A stretch of 64,000 nucleotides of DNA, from assembly GCF_007655135.1 (NCBI RefSeq), contig NC_045132.1:682001-746000 (forward strand), read 5' to 3'. The notes beneath the pieces are model-generated. The model made no database searches and had not been told where the DNA came from. It saw nothing but the letters and a program-made list of their open reading frames with translations. A program made the translations under genes and the position numbers. Numbering within the stretch: position 1 is the first letter of the stretch; every line of letters begins with the position of its first letter. Below are positions 22,891 through 33,607 of the stretch, one piece after another. Source of the DNA: Punica granatum (lineage: Eukaryota; Streptophyta; Magnoliopsida; Myrtales; Lythraceae).

Positions 22891-23999
22891 TACTAATCAT
22901 CTTGGAGAATAAATCTCCAATTCATTCGACGAAATAAAATGTGAAGCAAAAAATAAAATAAAAAAGGGAATTCCTTGCACATCCATCTCCAGCAATGATC
23001 ATGCAATGTTCCCCTTGCCTCTTTGGCGTCATGGGCGATCTCTTGTAAGTTTGACTTTTGCTAGAAGGCTCCGTTAGGTTCATAAACATTTTTGGACCGA
23101 ACACAGATGGCCAGTATGAAGAGAAATTCTTCTAATTTTGCTAGAAGGCTCTGTTCACATTGGGTTTACGTGAAACAAGATTTAAGTGAACAAATTAATT
23201 AGGGAAAGATCTATCTCAGTGGCATGCTTCTGAAGGAGATGTTTCCCGCTAAACTTGATTAATATTTTTTTGGGTAATTAAACTTGATTAATATTGGATG
23301 AAGCTAATCAGTGCCAGGAAGTATTCGCACATTTACCATTCATATTGTGTTTACGTGAAACAAGATTTAGGGGAACAAATTAATTAGGGAAGCTCTATCT
23401 TAGTAGCATGCTTCTGAGTGAGATGTCTGCCGCTAAACTTGATTAATATTTTTTTTGGGTAATTAAACTTGATTAATATTGGATCAAGCTAACCAGTGCC
23501 AGGAAGTATTCGCACATTTACCATTCATATTGTGTTTAATTGAAACAAGATTTAAGAGAACAAATTAGGGATGATACAGGCAGTAATCGCAATATGCATA
23601 TTCGAGGGTTTACATATCTGGCCTTGCTTGCAATTCGATAGTGTGCGATATCGTGGAGAAGCAACGATAAGAAGAACAACAAGGAATGTTACACTTCAGG
23701 AAATACTACGATGATACGATCAAGTGGAAAGAGTGGTGTCCACTTTACTATGAGTAAATTCAAAATGAACGCAGAGTAGATATTAATCTCAGCTAATGAT
23801 TGAGTGACCATACATTTTGATCTCACCCGAAAGAAAAAAGTTTTAATCATCGGCATATATCAAGATAAATTTCACATCTCCATTCTCATCAATCCTTTCA
23901 ACCGTCCCCACAACATCCGCACAGAACAATAATATCATGTTATCTCTCGCTAGATATATAATACGTATAAATTAGCCAAGAGAGGTAATCCAATTAGAG
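22335..23999. other. Intergenic DNA between copia and membrane-protein copy B
   Basis: No gene seen. Contains a (TA)n tract at 22852-22888, a tandem repeat at 23161-23575, and, close to copy B (about 23900-23985), sequence related to the 3' flank of copy A (about 4360-4415; shared TATCTNTCGCTAGATA-like block). Confidence 0.6.
23161..23575. repeat. 185-bp tandem repeat, about 2.2 copies
   Basis: Unit starts TGGGTTTACGTGAAACAAGA at 23161, TGTGTTTACGTGAAACAAGA at 23346 and TGTGTTTAATTGAAACAAGA at 23531: exactly 185 bases apart each time. Each unit contains a doubled AAACTTGATTAATATT. The third copy is cut short. Confidence 0.88.
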
Positions 24000-25013
24000 T
24001 CATACATGGATATGCTCTAGCTGGATATTTTGGGCCCTGAGAGGAACATAGTCTCCACGGTAGACCTCAAGGTGATCCACCAGGGACGGCTTATCAATGT
24101 TCTCGTGGTGGAACGACTTGCACACAAAGTAGAGCACAGTTTGCACGACGAGCCCGAGGAGCCCGACCCCAAGGAGGAGCACCACGCATAGGAGCCCAAT
24201 CAAGATCCTGTTCCTGAGTCCCCGCACAAGGTCGTCAATGACCACAAGGAACTCAAACGCCACCTGCACCACCGTGAAGAGCAAGACGAGGCCAGCGAAG
24301 CAGCCCACCGAGATCCCCATCTTGCCCTTTATCAGGGCTTTGCTCTTCACCATTGCTTTCCTTCCATAGACGTCCTCCAGGACGGAGACCACGCTCGCCA
24401 ACTGCCATATCATTGACATGTAGATGAAACCGACTATGTATAATATGAAGACTCCAACCACGACAGCGATCCGATCGACCGGCCTGTAGGTGTAGAGGCT
24501 GGCGAAGAGAAGACAGGCTACGAGGAGCCCGCCGAAGAAAACATTATAGACAAAGAAAACTGCGAAGCTCCATAAGAAAGTGACCACGAGTCTCTTCCAA
24601 ACTCTCGGCACAACGGGCATGACCTTCCTGAAAGTGACGTCTTTCCCAGTGTAGATGCAGGCGATCGCGTAGACCACGGCAGAGGTCGAGAGGAGGGAGA
24701 GGACGAGGACGAAGGTGAAGTAGCCGGCTTTGAAGAGGCCAAGGGAAAGCCAGGCAGAGTTGATCGAGCGGGAGAGCTTGGAGTATTCTTTAGAATCCTT
24801 CAAGGTGTCGGTGCGGTCAACCGAGTCACTGAGGATGCGGTAGGAGAGGGTCTGAGTCATCCATGAGTGGGCTAGGTAGATGAAGGAGAGGGGGAGGATC
24901 AGGAAAACTGAGATTTGGGCGAAGAGCTTCTTCCATGAAGAGATGATCTTGAAGGACTCCTTGTAGATCCCGGCGAACCCGAGAAATTGCATCTCTTCTT
25001 GCTCTCTGTCCAT
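24000..25013 (-). CDS. Plant multi-span membrane protein, tandem copy B
   Basis: 337 residues from MDREQEEMQFLGFAGIYKES, intronless, with about six hydrophobic spans in the same places as copy A and the same FVCKSFHHENID tail. Differences are mostly conservative; copy B has a few extra residues in the central loop (around TYRPVDRIA). Both copies keep an open frame upstream of the ATG that would read W-H-S and a glutamate run, but copy B has no upstream ATG in that frame, so 25013 is taken as the start. A TATATATA tract lies at 25073-25083. The function of the family is unknown; a membrane location is predicted. Confidence 0.85.
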   Translation of the reverse strand: MDREQEEMQFLGFAGIYKESFKIISSWKKLFAQISVFLILPLSFIYLAHSWMTQTLSYRILSDSVDRTDTLKDSKEYSKLSRSINSAWLSLGLFKAGYFTFVLVLSLLSTSAVVYAIACIYTGKDVTFRKVMPVVPRVWKRLVVTFLWSFAVFFVYNVFFGGLLVACLLFASLYTYRPVDRIAVVVGVFILYIVGFIYMSMIWQLASVVSVLEDVYGRKAMVKSKALIKGKMGISVGCFAGLVLLFTVVQVAFEFLVVIDDLVRGLRNRILIGLLCVVLLLGVGLLGLVVQTVLYFVCKSFHHENIDKPSLVDHLEVYRGDYVPLRAQNIQLEHIHV

Positions 25014-25072
25014 TGCTTCTTCTTCTTCTTCTTCTTCCTCAGAATGCCACTGCTCTGTTTCCAAATGGTTAC

Positions 25073-25083
25073 TTATATATATA
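25073..25083 (-). promoter_or_regulatory. TATA-like box of copy B
   Basis: TATATATATAAG on the minus strand about 60 bases before the ATG; positional counterpart of 5545-5553. Confidence 0.5.
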
Positions 25084-26344
25084 GAGAGAGACAGAGGAAG
25101 TGAACTCGAAGGAAAATTTTATGGTCCAATCACCAAGAGTGGTGGCCTAGCTGTGCACTCAAAATATCTTACTAAAAATTAAAGTGCAACTTATTTGAAA
25201 ATACATGTAATTTATTTAATGTTTGGCTACTTTACTTGCAGCTTTAGGTAATTTACTTGAATTTTAGATGCAATCACTTTGAGAAAATTATTACTAACCG
25301 ATTACTACATAATCAAATCAGTTTGCTATTCTTTATTCAGTTAGAGATAGGCATATGGAATCATACCACACGGTAAGAATCGAACATAAAAATTTCTTAA
25401 TTTCAGATAAGAATTTGTGAATTCCTATTTATTTCACTAGGAAATGAAAAAGGAGGCCGGAAGAGAAAAAAGGGTGGGGAATGGAGGTGGTTGGCATTTT
25501 TAATGTATGACCATTTTTTGCCAAAGGAAAAGTCATATTTCCATATAAGATCATAGAGATATGCTCAACCTATTGTTGAGACTATCAAACTAATCATGTG
25601 CCGATTTCGGCTTGATCCTCTAATAACAAGGCGTTTCTCGTTAGTTTTAAACTCTTACATCACATGTATATTTTGCCCACTAAAAATCAATGTGCTATTA
25701 AACCACGTACTCGTGATCAGAAAAGATATATTTTTTTTTTTGAAAAATTGAGCAAAATTCGGTAACTGGAGCTGCGTGCTCAGTTTTTCTAATATACGGC
25801 CATTTTCTTCCATAAAAGATATATTTGTTTTTATTTTTTTAAGAAAATTGATCTGGAATCTCAATAATAGACGATTAGTGATAACATGAAGTGAAAGATG
25901 ACGTGCTAATTACGCGCTTTATTTGCATTTTTGGTTCCCTCTTTATGTGCGTTCATTACTTCTCTCCATTTTAAGCAATCTAACTTAAGCTATACTTGCA
26001 ATTTTTGGTTTCCCTCTTTATGTGCATCCATTACTTCTCTCCATTTTACGCGGTCTAACTTAATAGTCCGGGTTGTGATTTTTTTGGTTTCCCTCTATGC
26101 ATTTGTGTCAAAACATTTGCTAGGAGTGCGCTCTTCGCTTGGGCTTGGAAGACACTGGCTTCTATTATTTTATACTAGGCTTTTGGTGGTTCTACATTTA
26201 CGCGGTCAGAGGTTGGGCTCGCGTTGGTTGTTCAGTTCGTCTAATATATTTGCTGTTGAATACGAGAGTCCAAACATTACGTAGTAGGGGATAGCAAGGT
26301 TGCCATCATTACTGCCCACTATTTTATCCATAAAAAAGCTGTGA

Positions 26345-26450
26345 TTTTTTGGGTCACAAAGGAGACCCAAGACCTAATACGATGAAATATAAATTCTAAA
26401 TAACTAATAAAGGGGCACGATAATCCCACTAGATATTGAGCATACAACTT
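26345..26450 (-). mobile_element. SINE 3' part, copy 3
   Basis: Minus strand contains GCCCCTTTATTAGTTATTTAG and TATTTCATCGTATTAGGTCTTG, the tail seen in the 3.9-kb copy. The tRNA-like head is missing or decayed. Confidence 0.5.
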
Positions 26451-26786
26451 TTCGGTTAATAGTCTAACTTAATAGTCAAGGTTGTGATTTTTTAGGGTAC
26501 AGGATAAAAACTAAAAATAAAATAAATTTTCTAAAATTATAATATTGTTCAGTAAATTTTTATTATTTAAAAATACAAAACATTTATTTTATTCTCAAAT
26601 TCATACAAACACTCTTGGTCAGTATGAGTTCTTATCATATACCCTGAGGGCATAGTTTAGAAAAATCCTTTTGTATATAGCAACATTGCAGTCATTATGT
26701 TCAACTCTCTATATTTCAAGCAGTCTAACTTAAAATTAGTCAACGTTGTGATGAAATAATCATATCAACATTAACATTTCAATAAA

Positions 26787-26925
26787 AAAGGATGCAGCGG
26801 TAGCGCACGCCCTTCCTTTATCGCCAAGAAGCTCAGGTGTAATTATATGTGCATCTTTATTAGATACGATGATTTCTATTTCATTGTATTAGGTCTATAT
26901 GCCTCCCTTATAACTTAAAAAGCAT
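26787..26925 (+). mobile_element. SINE, copy 4
   Basis: Plus strand GGATGCAGCGGTAGCGCACG head, decayed B box, then CTTTATTAGATACGATGATT and CTATTTCATTGTATTAGG tail. Opposite orientation to copy 3. Confidence 0.5.
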
Positions 26926-26969
26926 TAACATATTAACCAGTTATATTTGCCCCTTTATTCATCTATGTC

Positions 26970-27505
26970 TATGTCTATATCTTATTAAATTTTCATTGAA
27001 CTTATACATAATTGGATCCATTTCCACTTAAAAACTGAAATTAATAACCGTTGGTACCAATCCTCATATAAACCTATGGTTATTCCTTTATTTTTTTCAT
27101 ATGGGATTAACATCCTCAACATCCGTCCTCACATGCATCGTATGATCTATTTCTGCCTATACGTGTTGGAAAACACCCGCCTTAAACAACTAACCTCGAG
27201 CCAAGCTCATTTTTCGTGCTCAGTTGAGGGGGGACTAACACGAGGCACTCTTGAATATACTGGGCCTGGTGTAGTGTGGGTGCTCATACGTGTTGTCTGG
27301 CCTCTGATACCATATTAAATTTCCATTAAGCTTATACAAATTTGGGCTCATTTCCACTTAAAAAGTCAAGTTGATAAGTATTGGTACCCAATCCTCATAT
27401 AAACCGATTGTTATTCCTTTATTTTTTCCATGTAGAATTAACATCCTCAACATCTGCTCTCACGTGCAACAGTGATCTATTTCTGTCTACACGTTACGGA
27501 AAAGA
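26970..27505 (-). mobile_element. TRIM-like miniature LTR element, copy A
   Basis: Two direct repeats of about 200 bp (26975-27175 and 27308-27503; both contain TCCTCATATAAACC, TTATTCCTTTATTTTTT and ATTAACATCCTCAACATC) surround a 130-bp interior. At the inner edge of the right repeat the minus strand reads TGGTATCAGAGGCC, an initiator-Met primer site. No coding capacity. Confidence 0.6.
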
Positions 27506-27524
27506 AAAGGAAAATTCGTTGGTT

Positions 27525-28005
27525 AATATATGACTTGGGTTCCACCACTTATCGGCTCAAGCTTTTGGACGAAAGATGAGCCCAATAGTTTATAGGCCCA
27601 GTGAAATTTTATATAATATCAGAGTTGATTAGGCTTCTGTGCGCCTGTGTATGAACTCATATCACGCTTGGCCCAAGTGTGGAACTAGTGGCTAGTGAAG
27701 TCCAAGTCCGGAAATGAAAGTTGAAGCCCACCTCGAGATAGTTAAGGCTCGAGTCCAAAAAAGAGGAGAGTCCTGCTCGAGATAAGTTGTTGAAGGCTTA
27801 AGTGTTCACGTGATATGTGTAAGTAAAGGGTGATAAAGACTACATGGTATTACATGAGGACAAGTATTGAGAGAGATTGTCTCACACTGAAAAATAAAAG
27901 AGAAATCCACGTATTTATAAGAGATTAAGTACCACAACCTACTGGTTCGAGTTTTTGGATTGAAAATAAGCCCAATAACTTATAAATTTTACATATCTAA
28001 TTCTA
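27525..28005 (+). mobile_element. TRIM-like element, copy B
   Basis: Terminal repeats 27525-27612 (truncated) and about 27866-28005 share blocks such as GAGTTTTTGGATTGAAAATAAGCCCAATAACTTATA. ATAATATCAGAGTTGATTAG (27609-27628) follows the left repeat as a degenerate Met primer site. LTRs resemble those of copy A in reverse orientation, so the two are head to head. No protein. Confidence 0.5.
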
Positions 28006-29670
28006 TACATATTTATCTATACCTATATATATAATATATCTAAGGTAAAAGAGAGTTCTTTCGGAAAGGTAGGTAAAAGAGAGTTATACAAATGGCTCAA
28101 ATGGCCATATATACTATGCTCTTTTTCTAATTTTATTCTTGATCTTTTTTTACTTTTTCTTTTGTAATTTAATGCTTGATTTGGGAGTGTTATTGCTGAA
28201 ATATAATTGAAGTATAATTATTGAAAAATAAGTACTGATTTTAAAATAAGCAAAAGCGTTTGAGAAATAACAATTAAAAACTACTAAAAGTAAAAAAAAT
28301 AATTATTAATACTTGAAATAGAATAAGCAGAAGTAGATTTTATAAACACCTATTAACCTGCTTGAGAAAATCACGTTTGCAACTGCAATTTCGATCCAAA
28401 TTATGGTTTCAAAAACTCTTACCAAATACCAAATTTGCATAAGATTATAAGAAAATGTGATTATGAAATCTCTTACCGCACTCCCAAACAAAAATCTTAC
28501 TCTTCCTACATTGATATTTTCTATTCCTTGCAACTTCTTTTCTCAATTTAACTCCTAGAAGTTTAATGATACATCATACCTCAAATATCACCTAATAAGT
28601 ATAGTTTTTTACAGATATTTTTCCAAATCAAATATATAGGCAAAATTAGACAAATTGTGCATACCAAAGTTATATTAATTAATTTCTTTTCATTATAAAG
28701 TTATATTATTGCAACAATCGTGAAAGACAAATCGATTATGAGATTATGAATTTCCTCAAATAAAAGATTAAAATAGTTTTACAAAATATAAAACTATGGG
28801 CTGCAATAGACACTCTCCTCGGAATTCAATGGGTGCCTGCATCTTCAATTCGTCAAGAGTTATGGACTTGGCAAATGATTAAAGGTCGTAAAGAGAGAAA
28901 GAAAATCATTTGAACAATTCCTTTATCTATTTTCTATCTTATATGAAGGGAAAGGAACAACTGATCATTTGAGGACTTGGAGAATTCTATGAATATTTTG
29001 TTAGACAGATGGAGCAAAATATTTAGGTTTGGGGTAAATGGAAATGGATTAGGAAATGTATATAGCTAGCATTTACACTCATTTTCAAATTTATTTCAAT
29101 GTTTAAATTGTAACAAAAAATACCTATAATTGCAAATCTTTTCGAGTACGAAATTATTGACAAATTTTTATCATGACATTCTTTTATAGATTTATATACA
29201 TGTTTCAAATTTGGGTCTTTAGAAGCTCATTTTTGCTCAAAACTAGCCACATTGACCTTTACTGATATCGCCATTGAGGGATCTAAAACCTCTAGTGACG
29301 TCATTGAGGTCAAATTAGATAATAATAAGTTAATGAATAGCTCTTTTTACTTGCTAAAGTGGAAATTACTTACCACATTTAAAAATTTTCAATAATTTTC
29401 ACTTTGTTCAAGGTCTGTAAATTCCTAGCTAAGTCGCTGAAATGACAACAAACATGTAAAAATTGACAAAATATGAATACGTTGGGAGTCTTGGGACAGA
29501 GATTAAAATTGACAATTTTTTAGTTCGATTATCATGCATAATTAAATATTCACATGGCCCTTTAATTAAATTCCTTCTCTTAGTAAGTCCATAGGCCTTG
29601 TGATCCAAAAACAGAAAACAACACAAATTTAACAAAGTTTATTTTTATGCAAGCGAAGTCCACATATCGA
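28006..29670. other. AT-rich intergenic DNA
   Basis: No gene or clear repeat recognised; only short open frames, AT-rich throughout. Confidence 0.5.
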
Positions 29671-29677
29671 TGACTTT

Positions 29678-29916
29678 GGCTTGTTTGGTTTGCAAATGTG
29701 ATTTTAAAATCACAACTTTAACCTAATTCTACCAACAACAAAACAAAATAACTCATACAAAATCAAAGAGTGAGCCCCATTTATATCACTTTTTTTTCTA
29801 CAACAAAACAAAATAACTCATACAGAGTCAAAGAGTCAAAGGGTGGGCCCATTTATACCATTCTTTTTCAAAATCAAAATCTAATTTTAAAATTTTACTT
29901 TGAAACCAAACGCAGC
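29678..29916. mobile_element. MITE with GGCTTGTTTGGTTT ends
   Basis: About 240 bp. The left end GGCTTGTTTGGTTTGCAAATG and the reverse complement of the right end TGCGTTTGGTTTCAAAGTAA form imperfect terminal inverted repeats continued by AT-rich inverted sequence. Inside, a unit with CAACAAAACAAAATAACTC is duplicated. Non-coding. Family (hAT- or other) not determined. Confidence 0.6.
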
Positions 29917-30027
29917 ATATCGTAGGGATATGAACAAGAAGAAGAAATCTCATATTTCTGTTGCACCATAATGCAGTGCAAATGGACCGATTCTGAAATA
30001 TCAAATTAGTGATGTCACGTCAAAAGA

Positions 30028-30150
30028 GGATGTAGTGCGACGATGCATGCTCTTGTATGGCAATTAGAGGTGTCAGATTTAATACTCAGCGGGATTATCC
30101 ATATCCCTTTATTAGGTATTACATGTTTTATTGTACTAAGTACTGGTCTT
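30028..30150 (+). mobile_element. SINE, copy 5
   Basis: GGATGTAGTGCGACGATGC head, TATCCCTTTATTAGG, then TTTTATTGTACTAAG tail, matching the other copies. Confidence 0.5.
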
Positions 30151-30514
30151 CATTGTAGTTAAAAAAACAAAAATTTAATGATTGTCGTGTAATGGTAGTT
30201 GTGATTGTAAAGTTTATATTAGGATCATATATGGTATATGATGCACCGGAGTGTATGATAGCAATCAAGAGAGTTACGTGGGTCAGCTTCGATTTAACCT
30301 TTATTGCTGCCTTTTCATATTTCAAGCATGCCATTGGACGTGTAAATTTTATATACCCAGTGGTTCACCACGACTATCCCATTAATATCAAATTTTTGGA
30401 CCTGTTGCTCCCATATATCCTTTTCTCATATTCCTAGTCAGACTCTCGCTAACGGATCTCACGACAAAACTCTTGATTTGGACCTGTCATCGATCAAGAA
30501 ATGTTATTTACTTT

Positions 30515-31065
30515 GGGAAAATTAACTTGCACTACATAATCACAGTTCTAGGTTTTTTCCACGAACTATCATAGTTTTAAAATTTGACACAATAGTTCAA
30601 AATTCTTTTTTCTGTGTCAATCTAACACACACTATCAACTTTTCGTCTAAAATGTGACAGAAAGCTATCGCGATATCTCACGTATCCTGGAGATAGCTAA
30701 TTGCGAATGCCATGTCTATTGAAAACTTACCCCGGATAGTATGGTGTTTACCTTTCTTTTTTTTTTTTGTATGTTCTACCATAATTTTAAGAAAAAAATT
30801 GATGTTACCTAACACGAATCTTCCCTTTTATGTGCCAAGTCTAGCGCCAACTCTCCATCTCGAATGTTACAGTAAACTGACGCGGCATACCTCTGCATAC
30901 GTGTGATACCGTGTTAGTTTTTCATCGAATTTAAGACAAAAGGTTAACAAAATGCTAGATTTGACAGAGAGACAAGAATTTATGCTAGCTCATGTCAAAT
31001 TTCCAAACTGTACCAGCTCTCGTAGAAAAAGGTTTAGAAATTTTGCCGGGTGATGTAATTTTCCC
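30515..31065. mobile_element. Fold-back/MULE-like element with long inverted repeats
   Basis: About 551 bp. Arms of about 150 bp are inverted copies: left GGGAAAATTAACTTGCACTA and onward, right ending TGATGTAATTTTCCC; both arms carry TTTGACA and AAATTC blocks in order. Flanks ATTTACTTT (30506-30514) and ATTTACTCG (31066-31074) match at 7 of 9 bases, as expected for an aged 9-bp MULE target duplication. No transposase. Confidence 0.62.
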
Positions 31066-33303
31066 ATTTACTCGGATGAAATTATTAGAGGTCGCATCTC
31101 TTTTGACACGGCTCTTTCTTGGGATCAACCTCATAAATCAAGTGCAACAAAAAATCAATATATTTGCTATAAGACTTCTCGTATATGCCTTTATTTTTTG
31201 TATTTTCTTTTGTTCATATAATGGAAGTAATTGATTGTTCAGCAATATCATGATTTATTTTCTCTCTTGCCCGTTAATTAAGGAAATTGATATGTTGCTT
31301 ACCTTATCTGTATTTAATTTATACTTAAAGTAGTTAATTGAACTGATCGATACGTAAGATAGGATTTTCACTTTGTAGATTTGACGAAATAATGGTCAGA
31401 AGCACTTGCTTAGATAATTATTATCATACTGCTGAACTTTTATATATATATATATATAAAGCTTCAAATTCTCAATGATTCTATTACGGAGCGTTGGCTG
31501 GGTCGTGAATTATTGTTAGATAAGTTAATAAAAGGGGCGGAACATGTTAAAAAGGAGATCAAACAGTAATCTCCTGTAGCGATAATATATAATTGCTGGT
31601 AATCATTTCTTACAGTTCATGATAATATATATATATATATATAATGGCCGATAGTACGTACTATTTTTATGTATATTAGTATGTTTCTTTTTTTTATGAT
31701 AAAATAATATAATCATTTTGATTATTTTATGTAATTTAATATGTTTGAGTGGAAGACCCGAGAAAGTCAAGTCATACATTCCCCCGCTGATTGCGTTTGC
31801 TACGAAGTCTCTTAGGAACTTCCTTCAAATAATCCAACCAAATTCGACCTATACAATATAATCATATGTATATATAAACTAGCTGGAAATGAAATGAATT
31901 AATGTCATCGTCCCTTCTGTATGATCTATTTAGCTAAGGTCGCAGCCTCATCAATGGATTTAATTTTTCCTTCTTCCATTTTAATTGATATATATGTTAA
32001 AAGAGAGAAACGAGTTGGACGTAGTGTGGGAGCTTACTTACGGATTCGAACTATGGAGATAGAGCTTCTACGTCATATTTTATTTGGCTAGACCGATTCT
32101 TGGATATGGAAATATTTCCTTTAAATTTTATATTGTAGCTTGAAAAAACCATAAGCCAAATGTACATACCATGCGCACATATAAGTAGATTTATACAGTA
32201 TTCACCAGATACTAATGATCATATTAAATGTCCCTCGTCGAGCTAGAACTTTTCATTTAGGCTTTATTTTCATAATTCCAACCAAAATAATAATAATAAT
32301 AAAGTTATTAGACCATATGTTAATCATATCATATCTTAGCTTGACGGACCTCAACATGGCACGGGCTTCCTTGCTTTTGTATGGGTTGGGATTCTTGGGA
32401 AACATGACTTTCCATGGACTCATGAATTAATCCTAATGGGCTTTGCACAAAAATGATGATCAATTACACAATTTCACACTACTGATTAGGCTTTAGCCCA
32501 AACACAACCAATCTTGCCCGAATTTCAGCTCGTCTCCACCATGGAAGTCGATGTCTCTCATGTATAACATAATAATTCACTCATTTAAGGATATCATTAA
32601 GACCCAATGTGAACTTAGAATTATTGAGATTATTGGATCTTTGGATACTAGATGATGTAGATCCAAAAAAAAAAAATTCCATATCTTTTCCTATAAGTAA
32701 AATTAAAACCAAGAGAAAGGATAAAAAAATTCGGAAACATTAATTTCTTCAGCGTTTCTTCTTCTCTTTATAATAATAATAATAATGAGAAAAAAATGTC
32801 CACTTCACCCTAGTACATGGAATTAACACTACAGAGTTTTCCGTATATATCAGAAATTAGTCGGTCTATATTTACTCAGTCTACATAATTCCATAAAATA
32901 GGATAGGAAGTCTGACTAGTATGGCAGGCCAACCGAGCAATTCCCTTGAAAATAATTCCTTCCACATACATATATATATATATATGAGGAGGAGGACCAG
33001 ATGAGAATAATATTATCACTTCGTTTCGTGGCTGGCTCGGGGGCTCATCTCCAATCTCATGATTCAATGATAGAATATTATATATACGGAAAGTCCCCCT
33101 TATAAGAAAAAGAGAATCTACGCACTTTCTCTTTCTGTCTATATTAGCAAAAAGGAGAACTTTCTCTGTTTTCCCTTCAATCAATTGCGACAAAAAAACA
33201 CGGGAAAGAAAAACAATAATTATTATTATTAATAAAGATTGACTGGGTAGAGGCACCCCAACACCCTAAATGATTTAATTGAACTAATCAAAATTCTCGA
33301 AAT

Positions 33304-33416
33304 AAGAAGCAGCGTAGTGATACATAAATATCTGGATTCAATTTTCATGCTATAACTTTTTTATTAGATATACAGATATTATAATTTTTATTTTATTATA
33401 CTTATTACCTTCTAAT
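33304..33416 (+). mobile_element. SINE, copy 6
   Basis: AAGCAGCGTAGTGATACATA head (A box), GGATTCAATTTTC (B-box-like), then TTTTTTATTAGATATACAG and TTATTTTATTATACTTATTACC tail. Well-spaced pol III boxes. Confidence 0.5.
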
Positions 33417-33529
33417 ATAAAAAAATAATAATTAAAACTCCGACGTTTGAGCAAGAAATTGAGCCAAATAACTGAAAATCCGACAGCATAATATGAATGA
33501 GAAAAGCAGACATTCCGATTGGATTGCAT

Positions 33530-33568
33530 GAGAGAGAGAGAGAGAAGATTGTCGTCCCGTGAATAGCG

Positions 33569-33604
<36 letters not shown>
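33530..33604. repeat. (GA)n and (CT)n microsatellites facing each other
   Basis: (GA)8 at 33530-33546 and (CT)16 at 33572-33604, about 25 bases apart; the two could pair as a hairpin in single strands. Confidence 0.85.

Positions 33605-33607
<3 letters not shown>

Larger units (their letters stand above)
25100..26960. repeat. Upstream block shared with the copy A flank
   Basis: Diverged, collinear matches to the DNA upstream of copy A: GGCATATGNAATCAT blocks (5725 and 25350), GGAGGTNGTTGNCATTTTTAA blocks (5790 and 25490), CATAAAAGATAT with TTTTTATTTTT (6197 and 25811), and the TCTCCATTACTTCTCTC block (about 7980 and 26025). An 85-bp unit (TTTGGTTTCCCTCTTTATG...) is repeated about three times at 25930-26100. 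Confidence 0.6.

Noticed and set aside
25014..25064. Longer start of membrane-protein copy B
   Set aside because: The upstream in-frame initiator would be TTG, and the TATA position puts the transcription start close to or inside this stretch.
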